A DNA stretch of 64,000 nt from an uncultured bacterium (GTDB taxonomy: Bacteria; Cyanobacteriota; Vampirovibrionia; Gastranaerophilales; Gastranaerophilaceae), in NCBI GenBank assembly GCA_947073645.1, contig CAMTMK010000002.1, positions 49,094 to 113,093 of the forward strand, read 5' to 3'. A model generated the notes under the pieces. The model searched no databases, had not been told where the DNA came from, and saw nothing but the letters and a program-made list of their open reading frames with translations. Below, piece by piece: positions 52,501-61,466 of this stretch. The position numbers were made by a program, and so were the translations under genes. How positions within the stretch are numbered: position 1 is the first letter of the stretch; the number at the start of each line of letters is the position of its first letter.

Positions 52501-53319
52501 TTTGATGATTAAATTTAGGGTATTTCGATACCCTAAATTTTTTCTTTCCTGCCATAAAAATTTTATTGTTTCCGGACGGATTTTTAAGTTGTTTTGAATA
52601 TTTACTAATGTCGTTTTGTCGCTGTGTAATTTCTTATTACCCGTTACAAGCGTACAACTTCCCGCATTATTTTTATGACGTCTGTATGCTATAAGAGGTT
52701 TATTGATTATTGCAGAACCGCCAATCAGGTGCGCAAAATTAAAAAGAAACTTATCGGGACATATTCTCCAAGCGTCTGTATTTTTATAATTAAGCATAAG
52801 TTCAATTGATGCTTTTCTAAACATTGCCGATGAATTCGGTGACCAGTGCCATCCGCCGAAATGTTTTTTTACTATTGTAAAATCAGAATTTTCGCTTTCA
52901 AAAAGCTCTTGTGGGGATGAGATAGAATTCATTGTGTGGATTTCGTCGTTTTCACCGATTTCTGCAATTTGACAAGAAGTGAAAGCAACAGAAGTTTGCA
53001 GATGAACTCTAATGTGATTTTGAGCATAATCAGGCATTAAAACATCGTCGCTGTCAATAAAGCTTACAAATTGCCCCTGAGCAAGTTCCAATCCTTTCAT
53101 CATTGATGCGAGCTGTCCGATATTTTTTTTGTTTTTTATGAGTGTTATGTCGGAAATTTGTTCCAAAAGTTCACGCGATTTATCTGTTGAACAGTCGTCA
53201 ACTACAATTATTTCAATATTTTTGTAGGTTTGAGCTTTTATACTCTCAATTGTTTTGAGAATATACTTTTCGTAGTTGTATGAAGTTACGACAAATGTGA
53301 CAAGCGGAAGTTTAAGCAT
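52492..53319 (-). CDS. Family 2 glycosyltransferase
   Basis: This is a 275-aa GT-A fold enzyme. VTSYNYEKYILKTIESIKAQ and VVDDCSTDKSRELL bind the nucleotide-sugar. FIDSDDVLMPDY holds the DxD metal motif. A later SPNSSAMFRK and the conserved C-terminal YRRHKNNAGSC resemble GT2 enzymes that build surface polysaccharide or glycoprotein glycans. The substrate is unknown. The last ~13 codons read through the ahcY terminator hairpin. The start overlaps the upstream TerC-like gene by 8 nt. Confidence 0.9.
   Translation of the reverse strand: MLKLPLVTFVVTSYNYEKYILKTIESIKAQTYKNIEIIVVDDCSTDKSRELLEQISDITLIKNKKNIGQLASMMKGLELAQGQFVSFIDSDDVLMPDYAQNHIRVHLQTSVAFTSCQIAEIGENDEIHTMNSISSPQELFESENSDFTIVKKHFGGWHWSPNSSAMFRKASIELMLNYKNTDAWRICPDKFLFNFAHLIGGSAIINKPLIAYRRHKNNAGSCTLVTGNKKLHSDKTTLVNIQNNLKIRPETIKFLWQERKNLGYRNTLNLIIKTF
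52509..52541 (+). terminator. ahcY terminator with TTCG tetraloop, inside the GT2 coding end
   Basis: A 13-bp perfect stem (arms 52509-52521 and 52526-52538) closes on TTCG and is followed by Ts. On the opposite strand the same bases code for the C-terminus of the glycosyltransferase. Confidence 0.85.
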
Positions 53320-54367
53320 CTTTTGCCAAGAGCCTTTCCATTTTTTTGTTGTGAATGATTGATGTAATGAAAGCCAAAATTATAAAGCCAAGTCCAATGC
53401 CGCCTGTTACAGCTTCGGGAATTTCTTTAACTGTTGATACTAACATTAGAACGGCTAAAGCACCGATTGCCCAGTGTGCACCGTGTTCAAGATATAAAAA
53501 TTTATTTAGAGTTTTCTTTTCAACAAGCATAATTGTCAAAGAACGAACAAACATTGCTCCGATTGCCAAACCTATTGAAATGATTATAATATCTTTTGAT
53601 AAAGCAAATGCGCCCAAAACTCCGTCAAGAGAGAATGATGCGTCAATAAGTTCTAAATATAAAAAGCTGACAAACCCAGAGCAAGCTGCACCTTCTGCAC
53701 ATTTTGCCAATCTTTGCTGTTCGTGTCTTTCAAGATAATGAGTAAAGCCGTCAATAGAAAGATAAGTAATTATTCCCGCAATACCTGAAATTATTACGGA
53801 AAGTTTCTGTTCTTCAGGTACAAAGTTTTGTGTTGCAAGCAGCATAAATAATGAAATTACAACTTCAATCCCTTTGATATGGTCTAAGTGAGATAGCCAG
53901 TTTTCAAGAGGTTTAATCCAGTGAACACCTTTTTCGTGATTGAAAAAGTAGTTAAGAAATAACATTATCAAAAACATTCCGCCGAAAGTTACAATCGGGG
54001 CGTGAGTTTGATGCAGGTAATATGCGTATTTATCTACATTATGTAACGCTATGTTTGTAACTTCCGCCATACTTAATTTTGCAAAAACGGAAACAACTAA
54101 TATAGGGAACAAAAATCTCATTCCAAATACTGCAATAATAATCCCCCAGGTTAAGAATCTGTGACGCCAAACATCATTCATTTTTTCAAGCTTCATAGCG
54201 TTAACTACAGCATTATCAAATGACAGGCTGACTTCCAGAACCGCAAGTACAAGAACAATGAATACGCACGAAAGCCCGCTTCCGTCGTGATTGTGTTCTC
54301 CAAGTAAATAAGCTCCTAAAAGTCCTGCTGCGGTAACTATATATGAGCATAAAAAATAATGTAGCAT
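53312..54367 (-). CDS. TerC/DUF475-family integral membrane protein
   Basis: This 351-aa protein is started at ATG 54367, which has AAAGGAGAG upstream. About nine hydrophobic helices are visible. VLEVSLSFDNAVVNAMKLEK and ELIDASFSLDGVLGAFALSK are the two conserved acidic motifs of the TerC/DUF475 group, which are thought to bind metal ions. FLEPILVV-type TerC context is conserved as FLFPILVVSVFA. Proposed roles of the family include metal (Mn) export and tellurite resistance; the exact role here is unknown. The downstream GT2 gene overlaps by 8 nt. Confidence 0.88.
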   Translation of the reverse strand: MLHYFLCSYIVTAAGLLGAYLLGEHNHDGSGLSCVFIVLVLAVLEVSLSFDNAVVNAMKLEKMNDVWRHRFLTWGIIIAVFGMRFLFPILVVSVFAKLSMAEVTNIALHNVDKYAYYLHQTHAPIVTFGGMFLIMLFLNYFFNHEKGVHWIKPLENWLSHLDHIKGIEVVISLFMLLATQNFVPEEQKLSVIISGIAGIITYLSIDGFTHYLERHEQQRLAKCAEGAACSGFVSFLYLELIDASFSLDGVLGAFALSKDIIIISIGLAIGAMFVRSLTIMLVEKKTLNKFLYLEHGAHWAIGALAVLMLVSTVKEIPEAVTGGIGLGFIILAFITSIIHNKKMERLLAKDA

Positions 54368-54420
54368 TTTTCTCTCCTTTAAATTTATTATAGCTGAAAT
54401 TGCGATTATTGCAATCATAT

Positions 54421-54448
54421 TTGAAAATTATTTTGTTCCTGTTATAAT
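54421..54448 (+). promoter_or_regulatory. Leaderless promoter of the prfA-infB operon
   Basis: -35 TTGAAA (54421-54426), spacer 16, and -10 TATAAT (54443-54448) lie 6 nt before the prfA ATG. Confidence 0.65.
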
Positions 54449-54454
54449 CAGGGT

Positions 54455-55537
54455 ATGAAAGATATGTTAGATAAAATTCTTCAAATTGAGAAGAAATATA
54501 ATGAATTAGGAATTACACTGTCAGATCCTGCAGTTATTCAGGATTATAACAAGTTCAGAGATTTGTCAAAGCAAAGAAAATCAATGGAAGAAACCGTTGA
54601 ACTTTACTATGCCTGGAAAAAAGCTACCGATGCGATTGAGGAAGCTAAAGAAATGATTCACGCTGAAAGCGATGATGAGATGAAAGCTTTCTTAAAAGCA
54701 GAAATGGCTGAAAATGAGGCAAAACTTCCTGGATATGAAGAAAAAATGAAAGTTCTTCTACTACCTCGCGACCCGATGGATGACAAAGATATTATGCTTG
54801 AAATCCGCGGCGGTGCAGGCGGTGATGAGGCAAACATATTTGCAGGCGACTTGGCTCGTATGTATATGAGATTTGCCGATAAACAAGGCTGGCAGACACA
54901 AGTTTTGAGTAAAACAGAATGCGAAGCGGGCGGCGTGTCGGAAATTATTATTTCAATGAAAGGTGACAGTATCTATTCAAAATTGAAATACGAATCAGGT
55001 GTTCACCGCGTTCAGCGTGTTCCAGCTACAGAATCTCAAGGCAGAGTTCATACATCAACTGCAACCGTTGCAGTAATGCCGGAAGTAGATGACGTTGAAG
55101 TTGAACTCAATATGAATGATGTTGAGATTACAACAGCTCGTTCAGGCGGTGCAGGCGGACAAAATGTTAACAAGGTTGAAACTGCTGCACGTGTATTCCA
55201 CAAACCTACAGGGATTATGATTTTCTGTACGGAAGAACGTTCACAGCTTCAAAACAAAGAACGTGCTTTGCAAATTTTGAAAGCAAAACTTTATGATATG
55301 GAAGTTCAAAAACAAATGCAGGAAATTACAGATTTGCGCCGTTCACAAGTTGGAACAGGCGACAGAAGCGAACGTATCAGAACATATAATTTCCCGCAAG
55401 GACGTTTGACAGACCACAGGATTAACCATAACTTGAACGTTAATACGGTTATCGACGGTGATTTGGATGAACTTTTAGGTTTGCTTATCGAACACGACCA
55501 GAAGTTGAAATTGGAAAAATTGGCTGAGGTGAATTAG
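54455..55537 (+). CDS. prfA: Peptide chain release factor 1
   Basis: This 360-aa factor terminates translation at UAA/UAG. The catalytic GGQ lies in [20 protein letters not shown] near residue 230. The N-terminal coiled region and [20 protein letters not shown] are family-typical. [12 protein letters not shown] is the RF1-type segment carrying a PxT-like codon-recognition motif (PAT). Length is standard. Its stop overlaps the ylxR GTG start. It opens the operon prfA-ylxR-infB. Confidence 0.97.
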   Translation: MKDMLDKILQIEKKYNELGITLSDPAVIQDYNKFRDLSKQRKSMEETVELYYAWKKATDAIEEAKEMIHAESDDEMKAFLKAEMAENEAKLPGYEEKMKVLLLPRDPMDDKDIMLEIRGGAGGDEANIFAGDLARMYMRFADKQGWQTQVLSKTECEAGGVSEIIISMKGDSIYSKLKYESGVHRVQRVPATESQGRVHTSTATVAVMPEVDDVEVELNMNDVEITTARSGGAGGQNVNKVETAARVFHKPTGIMIFCTEERSQLQNKERALQILKAKLYDMEVQKQMQEITDLRRSQVGTGDRSERIRTYNFPQGRLTDHRINHNLNVNTVIDGDLDELLGLLIEHDQKLKLEKLAEVN

Positions 55538-55776
55538 TGGTTGAACGCAAGTGCGCAGGATGTGGTAAAATAAAAGACAGAAATGAATTAATAAAAATCA
55601 CAAACGTGCAGGGCGAGCTTGTTGTAAACCCCGATAACAAAAAATTTGGCAGATCTGTATATCTCTGCTATAATAATGCTTGTATAGAGAATGCATTTAA
55701 GAAAAATAAAATTTCCAGAATACTGAAAACCTCTGTACCGCAAGATTTGAAAGGAAAATTAATAAATGAGTTTTGA
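55537..55776 (+). CDS. ylxR: YlxR-family (DUF448) RNA-binding protein
   Basis: This 79-aa protein is the usual partner of infB in bacteria. ERKCAGCGKIKDRNELIKIT is the conserved N-terminal motif with CxxC, and GRSVYLCYNNACIENAFKKN the second. It starts with GTG overlapping the prfA stop (TAGTG) and overlaps infB by 11 nt. Family members bind RNA and may affect transcription; no enzymatic role is known. Confidence 0.93.
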   Translation: MVERKCAGCGKIKDRNELIKITNVQGELVVNPDNKKFGRSVYLCYNNACIENAFKKNKISRILKTSVPQDLKGKLINEF

Positions 55777-58285
55777 AACAATTAGAATAAATGAATTAGC
55801 AAAAGAACTTGGGCTTCCCAGTAAGGAAGTTATAGAAAAGTTTGCACAAATTTCAGTTACGGGCAAAACTCATTCAAGCACTGTTACAATGGAACAGGTT
55901 AAAAGACTGAAAGAATTTATCGCATCAGGCGGCGTTAAAGAAGCTAAAAAACCTAAAGCTTTTGTTGTAAAAAAAGCTAAAGCTCCTGAACCTGTTGCAG
56001 TTGTTGAACCTCCAAAGGAAAAAGCAGAAGAAAAACCTGTTGAAGAAGTTAAAAAGCCGACAGCACCAAAAGTCGAAATTGTTAAACCAAAAACTCAACC
56101 TGTAAGCAGATTGGAAATTGTACGACGTGCTCCTCAAAAACCTGCAGCTCCTGCCGGTGAAAAGAAATTCCCGCCAAGAGGCGACAGACCACAGCGTGGC
56201 GATAGACCTGAAAGAGCTCCAAGAGGAGAAAGACCGGCTCGTCCGCCAAGAGAAGGAGCGCCTAAAAAACCTTTTGAAAAACCGTCAGGAGAAAGAAAAC
56301 CTATTCAAAGAACAATTATTTCTCAGGATATTTACGAAAATAAAGGCCCTGCAAGAAAACGTACAGGTCCTGATGCTAAGAAAAAAGGCAAAGATTTTAA
56401 CTCTAAAAAAGAAGAACAAGAAAGAATTTCCTTAGAAAAAGCAGCGGCGCAAAAGCATAAAAAACGCTCGCATAAAGAGGAAGAAGCTGTTCAAGTAACA
56501 CAAATTGTTGTAAATAGAGCGATGACAATCAGCGAGCTTTCTGAAAAAATTCAAAAAACCCCTGCTGAAATCGTAAAATTCTTGATGTTCCAAGGGATTA
56601 TGGCAACAGTTAACCAGTTGATTGATGTTGACGTAATTAAAAAGATTTGCGCAGAATATGAACTTGAAGTTCTTGATGAAGACTTAGAAGCATTCATGGA
56701 AGAAGAACTTGAAAAAGAAGAAAAAGTTAAAAAACTAACCGAAGTTGATAAAAAATTACTTAAAAAACGTGCACCTGTTGTATCAATCATGGGTCACGTT
56801 GACCACGGTAAAACAACTCTGTTAGACAGTATCCGTGCTTCAAAACACAAAATCGTAGCAACCGAAGTCGGCGGTATTACACAGTCTATCGGTGCTTATA
56901 CTGTATTTTTAGATAACACTGATAATAAGAAGATTGTATTTGTAGATACTCCTGGTCACGAAGCGTTTACCGAAATGAGAGCGCGCGGTGCTAAAGCTAC
57001 AGATATCGCAATTCTTGTTGTTGCAGCAGATGACGGTATAATGCCTCAAACAATTGAAGCTATTAACCACGCAAAAGCAGCTGAGGTTCCTATTATCGTA
57101 GCTGTAAACAAAATTGATAAACCTGGTGCTAACCCTGATAAAATTTTACAACAATTGACAGAACACGGACTTGTTCCAGAAGAATGGGGCGGTGAAACAA
57201 TTACTGTAAAAGTTTCAGCATTGCAGGGTACAGGTATTGACGAATTGTTAGAATACATATTGCTTGTTGCAGATGTTCAAGATTTGAAAGCTAACCCTAA
57301 AGCAGAAGCTTCCGGTGTTGTAATCGAAGCAAACCTTGATAAAGGTAAAGGTCCTGTTGCAACATTATTGGTTCAAAACGGAACGCTTCGCGCAGGCAAC
57401 TGTATTGTTGTGGGAACTGCTTGCGGACGCGTAAGAGCTTTGCTTTCTGATAGCGGTGAAAGAATTCAAAAGGCTGAGCCTTCTACTCCTGTAGAAATTT
57501 TAGGTTTATCTGAAGTTCCACAGGCAGGTGATTATTTTGAAGTTGTTCAAAATGAAAAAGAAATGAAATCAATTATTCAAGAGCGTAAAGAAAAAGAACG
57601 CAACAAACGTCTTGATGCTATGCTTCCTGCTCACGTACGTCGTGAGGCTGCAGCCGGTGAAGATGATGTTCCGCAATTGAATTTGATTATTAAAGCTAAT
57701 ACAAATGGTTCAGCGGAAGCTGTATCACAAGCTATTGCACAAGTTGAATCTTCTGAAATTAAAACTAAGATTATTCACGTTGGTGTAGGTGATATTTCAG
57801 AAGCAGATGTAATGCTCGCATCAGCATCAAATGCTTTGATTTTAGGCTTTACTGTAAAAGAGGATTCAAATGCTCTTGTTGCTGCTGAAAGAGAAGGCGT
57901 TACAATTAAGAAATACGATATTATCTATCAAATTCTTGAAGATATTGAAAAAACAATGCTTTCACTTCTTGAACCTGAAATTAAAGAGGTTGAACTCGGT
58001 AAGGCAGAAATTCGTCAGGTATTTACAGTTGGTAAAACAACAAGAATTGCTGGCTGTTATGTAACAGAAGGTAAGATTGTAAGAAGTAAGGACGCTGTAT
58101 TAATTCGTGACGGTAAAGAAATCTTCCGCGGAGCAATTGACCAGTTGAAACGTTTCAAAGATGATGTAAAAGAAGTTGCACAAGGTTTTGAATGCGGTAT
58201 TTCATTTGCAAAATGGAATGATATTGAAGTTGGTGATATCATTGAAGTTTCTACTACAGAGGAGGTTGAAAGAAAATCACTATAA
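55766..58285 (+). CDS. infB: Translation initiation factor IF-2
   Basis: This 839-aa GTPase delivers initiator tRNA to the ribosome. The N-terminal IF2_N module (RINELAKELGLPSKEVIEKF) is followed by a long Lys/Pro/Arg-rich linker (~55-230) with ERPARPPREG-type repeats, then a second IF2_N-like segment (TISELSEKIQKTPAEIVKFL). The G domain has GHVDHGKTTL (~341), DTPGHEAF and NKIDKP. C-terminal domains with the tRNA-binding VTEGKIVRSK are complete. The linker accounts for the length. The next ATG overlaps its stop. Confidence 0.98.
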   Translation: MSFETIRINELAKELGLPSKEVIEKFAQISVTGKTHSSTVTMEQVKRLKEFIASGGVKEAKKPKAFVVKKAKAPEPVAVVEPPKEKAEEKPVEEVKKPTAPKVEIVKPKTQPVSRLEIVRRAPQKPAAPAGEKKFPPRGDRPQRGDRPERAPRGERPARPPREGAPKKPFEKPSGERKPIQRTIISQDIYENKGPARKRTGPDAKKKGKDFNSKKEEQERISLEKAAAQKHKKRSHKEEEAVQVTQIVVNRAMTISELSEKIQKTPAEIVKFLMFQGIMATVNQLIDVDVIKKICAEYELEVLDEDLEAFMEEELEKEEKVKKLTEVDKKLLKKRAPVVSIMGHVDHGKTTLLDSIRASKHKIVATEVGGITQSIGAYTVFLDNTDNKKIVFVDTPGHEAFTEMRARGAKATDIAILVVAADDGIMPQTIEAINHAKAAEVPIIVAVNKIDKPGANPDKILQQLTEHGLVPEEWGGETITVKVSALQGTGIDELLEYILLVADVQDLKANPKAEASGVVIEANLDKGKGPVATLLVQNGTLRAGNCIVVGTACGRVRALLSDSGERIQKAEPSTPVEILGLSEVPQAGDYFEVVQNEKEMKSIIQERKEKERNKRLDAMLPAHVRREAAAGEDDVPQLNLIIKANTNGSAEAVSQAIAQVESSEIKTKIIHVGVGDISEADVMLASASNALILGFTVKEDSNALVAAEREGVTIKKYDIIYQILEDIEKTMLSLLEPEIKEVELGKAEIRQVFTVGKTTRIAGCYVTEGKIVRSKDAVLIRDGKEIFRGAIDQLKRFKDDVKEVAQGFECGISFAKWNDIEVGDIIEVSTTEEVERKSL

Positions 58286-58479
58286 TGCTTTCAGTATCAC
58301 ATTCACCCCGCAAAATATCATTTCAATCAAAAAAAATACCTCCAAAAACAGTTACAATTGTACAAAAAAATGGCAGAGATATTATCAAAGATGAATTTGT
58401 AGGATTTCATATTAGAAAACCGAATTTTATTGAGTTTATAAGAGATATCTTTGAAAATTTATTCCCATTGCAAAAGTAG
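58285..58479 (+). CDS. Small basic hypothetical protein between infB and rbfA
   Basis: This 64-aa frame starts in a TAATG overlap with the infB stop. It is Lys/Ile/Phe-rich (KISFQSKKIPPKTVTIVQKN, then FVGFHIRKPNFIEFIRDIFE), with alternating strand-like and helical parts and pI clearly basic. No family is recognised. Coupling to infB and lack of stops support expression. rbfA has its own Shine-Dalgarno and a possible TATAAT upstream, so this frame could also be chance. Confidence 0.45.
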   Translation: MLSVSHSPRKISFQSKKIPPKTVTIVQKNGRDIIKDEFVGFHIRKPNFIEFIRDIFENLFPLQK

Positions 58480-58531
58480 TTAATTGTGTAATATAAATTT
58501 TATGTTATAATCTCTATACAAGGAGATAATT

Positions 58532-58876
58532 ATGACTTTAAGAAACGAACGTGTAAGAAAAGAATTAATGAGAGATATTTCTGATATCTTGAGAAAAGAA
58601 ATCCGCGGACTTGCAGGCGTTGTGTCTGTTTTAGATGTGGAAGTTTCGCATGATAATTCTTTTGCAAAGGTTATTTACAGTGTTTTGGGTTCGGAAGAAC
58701 AGGTTGAAAAAACAAAAGAAACAATCGAAAAAAGCACTTCGAAAATTCGTTATGAAGTCGGGAAACGCATTCGTTTGCGCTTAACTCCGGAGTTAAAGTT
58801 TGTTTATACTGATTCTTTGGAAAAAGGTTCAAGAGTAAGCGAACTTATTGACAAAATTTCTCGCGGGGAAATATAA
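58532..58876 (+). CDS. rbfA: Ribosome-binding factor A
   Basis: This 114-aa factor is needed for 30S maturation and 16S rRNA 5' processing. The KH-like fold is recognisable from NERVRKELMRDISDILRKEI at the N-terminus, VVSVLDVEVSHDNSFAKVIY in the middle, and the family signature RLTPELKFVYTDSLEKGSRV at the C-terminus. AAGGAGATAATT precedes the ATG. Its stop overlaps the truB start (TAATG). Confidence 0.96.
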   Translation: MTLRNERVRKELMRDISDILRKEIRGLAGVVSVLDVEVSHDNSFAKVIYSVLGSEEQVEKTKETIEKSTSKIRYEVGKRIRLRLTPELKFVYTDSLEKGSRVSELIDKISRGEI

Positions 58877-59709
58877 TGCCATTTGGCGTTTTGAATATTT
58901 ATAAACCTGTCGGGATGACATCGCATGATGTTGTTGCTGTTTTGAGGCGTGTTACCAAAATTAGACAAATCGGGCATACCGGAACTTTAGACCCGTTTGC
59001 GGAAGGTGTTTTGCCTGTGTGCATTGGCAAAGCAACTCGTTTGATTGAATATTTTGCAGATGATAAGGAATATCTTGCAACGGTGCAATTTGGTTCTGCA
59101 ACAACAACTTATGATATTGAGGGGGAAAAAACTTTTATATCAGATAGAAAGATTACGGCAGATGATATTGATTTAAAGCCTTTCGAGGGTGAAATTGAAC
59201 AGTTGCCGCCTGTTTATTCTGCGATAAAGGTTAAGGGCAAAAAACTTTATGAATATGCAAGAGAAGGCAAAGAAGTTGAAATTCAGCCGCGCAAAGTTAC
59301 AATCGAAAAAATAGAACTTAAAAGTTTTGATGAGAAATTACAGCAGGCAGAAATTTTGATTAAATGTTCAAAGGGCACTTATATTCGTTCAATTGCTCAT
59401 GATTTGGGGCAGAATATTGGCGTTGGGGCACATTTGGTTAAGCTTGTGCGCACACAGGCAGGAAAGTTTCGAGTGGACAATAGTGTTCAACTTGAGGGGA
59501 TTGATGTTTCTGCAAATCTTATAAACCCTCTTGAAATGCTTGATTTGCCGAAGTTGGATGTTAGCGGAGAACAGCTTGAGAAAATTCGTCATGGCATGCC
59601 TATTGAAAATAACGGGTATAGTGGTAACATTATATTGACTAACGATAATCAAATAGTTGCGGTTGCTCAAGCTGATGATAAGATAAAAGTTAAGAAAGTA
59701 TTTTTATGA
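58876..59709 (+). CDS. truB: tRNA pseudouridine-55 synthase
   Basis: This 277-aa enzyme modifies U55 in the T loop of tRNA. The N-terminal GVLNIYKPVGMTSHDVVAVL and GHTGTLDPFAEGVLPVCIGKATR carry the catalytic Asp. YLATVQFGSATTTYDIEG and QLPPVYSAIKVKGKKLYEYA are conserved. KGTYIRSIAHDLG is typical. A C-terminal PUA-like part is present but short. It overlaps the next gene by 4 nt. Confidence 0.97.
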   Translation: MPFGVLNIYKPVGMTSHDVVAVLRRVTKIRQIGHTGTLDPFAEGVLPVCIGKATRLIEYFADDKEYLATVQFGSATTTYDIEGEKTFISDRKITADDIDLKPFEGEIEQLPPVYSAIKVKGKKLYEYAREGKEVEIQPRKVTIEKIELKSFDEKLQQAEILIKCSKGTYIRSIAHDLGQNIGVGAHLVKLVRTQAGKFRVDNSVQLEGIDVSANLINPLEMLDLPKLDVSGEQLEKIRHGMPIENNGYSGNIILTNDNQIVAVAQADDKIKVKKVFL

Positions 59710-60545
59710 AAAAGATAATTTTAATATTGATGTTATTAACCTCTGCAGTATACGCTTCTTGTGATGTTCAATGCCCTGCTCCATATGGTTTGACATCAGG
59801 TGTTTCAAGGTTTTTTAGCTCCGTTACGGGACAGAATTTTCTTGCTGAAAGAATTGGTTCTGCTTTATTAAAAAAAGCTATTAAAAAAAATATTCAAAGC
59901 GGGTCTATTAAAACAGATTTACAGTCATACAGTGTTCGTGATTTGAAAGCAGGTAAATTTAAATCAATTGAAATTAAAGGTAAAAATGTTAATGTTCAGG
60001 GAGTTTATATAACTTCGTTTGACGTGAAAACTTTGTGTGATTTTAACTATCTGATTGATAACAAAAAAGGCGATGTTATTGTGAAGGAGAATATGCCGAT
60101 GTCTATGAATGTTACAATCAGCGAAGATGATTTGAATAAAACTATGGCTTCAACTGATTACAAACGCCTGATTAATGATGTAAATGCTCTTGCGGGCGGA
60201 CTTTTTGAGGTTAATTCCACTCAGGTAAGACTTAAAAATAACAAGATGTATTATGGAATAAAATACAATATTCCGTTTGTTAGAAAGTCAAAAGAAATTG
60301 TGCTGTGTGCAAATTTACGCGTAGATAACGGCAAAATTATGCTTGCTGATACAAGTTTTGTCGGCGGGAATTCGACATTAGATATAAATAAGTTTTCTAA
60401 ATTGTTAAATTACATAAACCCGCTTGATTTTTCAGCAAAAATATTGGAAAATAAAGATGCAAAAATTAATATCCAAAATGTAAAAATTGAAGATAAAAAA
60501 ATTGCAATTGACGGCAGAGTTACTGTTCTGAAAGATAAGGAATAA
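59706..60545 (+). CDS. DUF2993 (LmeA-like) exported lipid-binding protein
   Basis: This 279-aa protein has a signal peptide (MKKIILILMLLTSAVYA). The DUF2993 pattern is clear: LKAGKFKSIEIKGKNVNVQG, VYITSFDVKTLCDFNY and MNVTISEDDLNKTM, ending INIQNVKIEDKKIAIDGRVT. The family is common in cyanobacteria and actinobacteria (LmeA binds phosphatidylinositol mannosides). A periplasmic lipid-binding role fits with the Mla genes in the window. It follows truB with a 4-nt overlap and so lies in the translation operon. Confidence 0.85.
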   Translation: MKKIILILMLLTSAVYASCDVQCPAPYGLTSGVSRFFSSVTGQNFLAERIGSALLKKAIKKNIQSGSIKTDLQSYSVRDLKAGKFKSIEIKGKNVNVQGVYITSFDVKTLCDFNYLIDNKKGDVIVKENMPMSMNVTISEDDLNKTMASTDYKRLINDVNALAGGLFEVNSTQVRLKNNKMYYGIKYNIPFVRKSKEIVLCANLRVDNGKIMLADTSFVGGNSTLDINKFSKLLNYINPLDFSAKILENKDAKINIQNVKIEDKKIAIDGRVTVLKDKE

Positions 60546-60548
60546 ATT

Positions 60549-61148
60549 ATGCGTAAAGACGAAAGAGTGTTTTTGTTTGTAACAGCAGTAATAATGGTTG
60601 CTGTGTGTTGTTTTCTGGCATTAAGAATGTTCTATCATAATGACGATAATATTTCAGGTCCTTTATTACCTAAAACAGAAACGCCTGATGAAAAAATCCA
60701 AAAACCAGAACCGCCTGTTGAGAAAACTTATATTAATGTATATTTTATCGGTCAGAATGATAATAAAGAAGAAGTTTATAAAGCTGTCAACCGTGAATAT
60801 GACAAAGATGTTGACGGGTCAAAGATTAAATTTGCAATGCAGGCATTGATTTCAGGACCTAAAGCAAATGAGAAGGCTAAAGGTGTTTATACCGAAATCC
60901 CTGCAGGTACAAGAATTATTTCAATAAACGAAACTGCTGATAAGGTTGTAATAAATGTTAATTCTGTTTTTGAACAAGGCGGAGGGACAGAAAGTATTTA
61001 TAAAAGATTAAATCAGGTTATTAAAACAGCTAAAAGAAATACAACAAAACCTGTTTATCTATATATAGATGGTAACAAAGCTGAGGTTATCGGCGGGGAA
61101 GGAATTATGATTACCCAGCCTTTGAGCGAAAATTCTTTGGAAGGATAG
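60549..61148 (+). CDS. Membrane-anchored GerMN-domain protein
   Basis: This 199-aa protein has an N-terminal transmembrane helix (RVFLFVTAVIMVAVCCFLAL), a Pro/Glu/Lys linker (~35-60) and a GerMN domain (~62-185) with YINVYFIGQNDNKEEVYKAV, FAMQALISGPKANEKAKGVY, EIPAGTRIISI and the FEQGGGTESIYKRLNQV core. Despite the sporulation name, the domain occurs widely in non-sporulating bacteria with envelope roles. The next gene starts directly after its stop. Confidence 0.88.
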   Translation: MRKDERVFLFVTAVIMVAVCCFLALRMFYHNDDNISGPLLPKTETPDEKIQKPEPPVEKTYINVYFIGQNDNKEEVYKAVNREYDKDVDGSKIKFAMQALISGPKANEKAKGVYTEIPAGTRIISINETADKVVINVNSVFEQGGGTESIYKRLNQVIKTAKRNTTKPVYLYIDGNKAEVIGGEGIMITQPLSENSLEG

Positions 61149-61412
61149 ATGAAAGATTTAGATTATTATTTAAACCTTGATTGGACAATTGTAGAAGGTA
61201 CTGACACCGATTTTGACGGTAATCTTTATCATTATGTTGAAATAAAAGAAATTCCAAGTTTTTTATTTTGTGCCAAAACAGCAGAAAAGGCGCGTGCAAG
61301 TTATAAAGAACAGTTGAAATGGACTTTGAAAGTTATGCTTGAAAGCGGTGATCATATCGTTGAACCGGGTGAAGAAGATGATGAACCTGACTGGGAAAGT
61401 TTATGCCCTTGA
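61149..61412 (+). CDS. HicB-like protein without HicA partner
   Basis: This 87-aa protein follows the HicB-like antitoxin fold: YYLNLDWTIVE, then FDGNLYHYVEIKEIPSFLFC, TAEKARASYKEQLKWTLKVM and the end SGDHIVEPGE. No HicA toxin (dsRBD-like, ~60 aa with a conserved His) is adjacent, and no DNA-binding domain is attached. As an orphan at the end of the translation operon it may not be part of a toxin-antitoxin system. It starts immediately after the GerMN stop. Confidence 0.78.
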   Translation: MKDLDYYLNLDWTIVEGTDTDFDGNLYHYVEIKEIPSFLFCAKTAEKARASYKEQLKWTLKVMLESGDHIVEPGEEDDEPDWESLCP

Positions 61413-61436
61413 AAAATTTGAAAAATAGTTTATAAT
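61409..61436 (+). promoter_or_regulatory. Promoter of prepilin 3
   Basis: -35 TTGAAA (61409-61414), spacer 16, and -10 TATAAT (61431-61436). A leader with AAAGGAG follows, so this gene has a normal Shine-Dalgarno. Confidence 0.65.
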
Positions 61437-61466
61437 AAATATATAAATATGAAAGGAGCAGGATTT

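Noticed and set aside
61149..61412. Complete HicAB toxin-antitoxin system
   Set aside because: No HicA-sized frame with the expected motif is adjacent on either strand.
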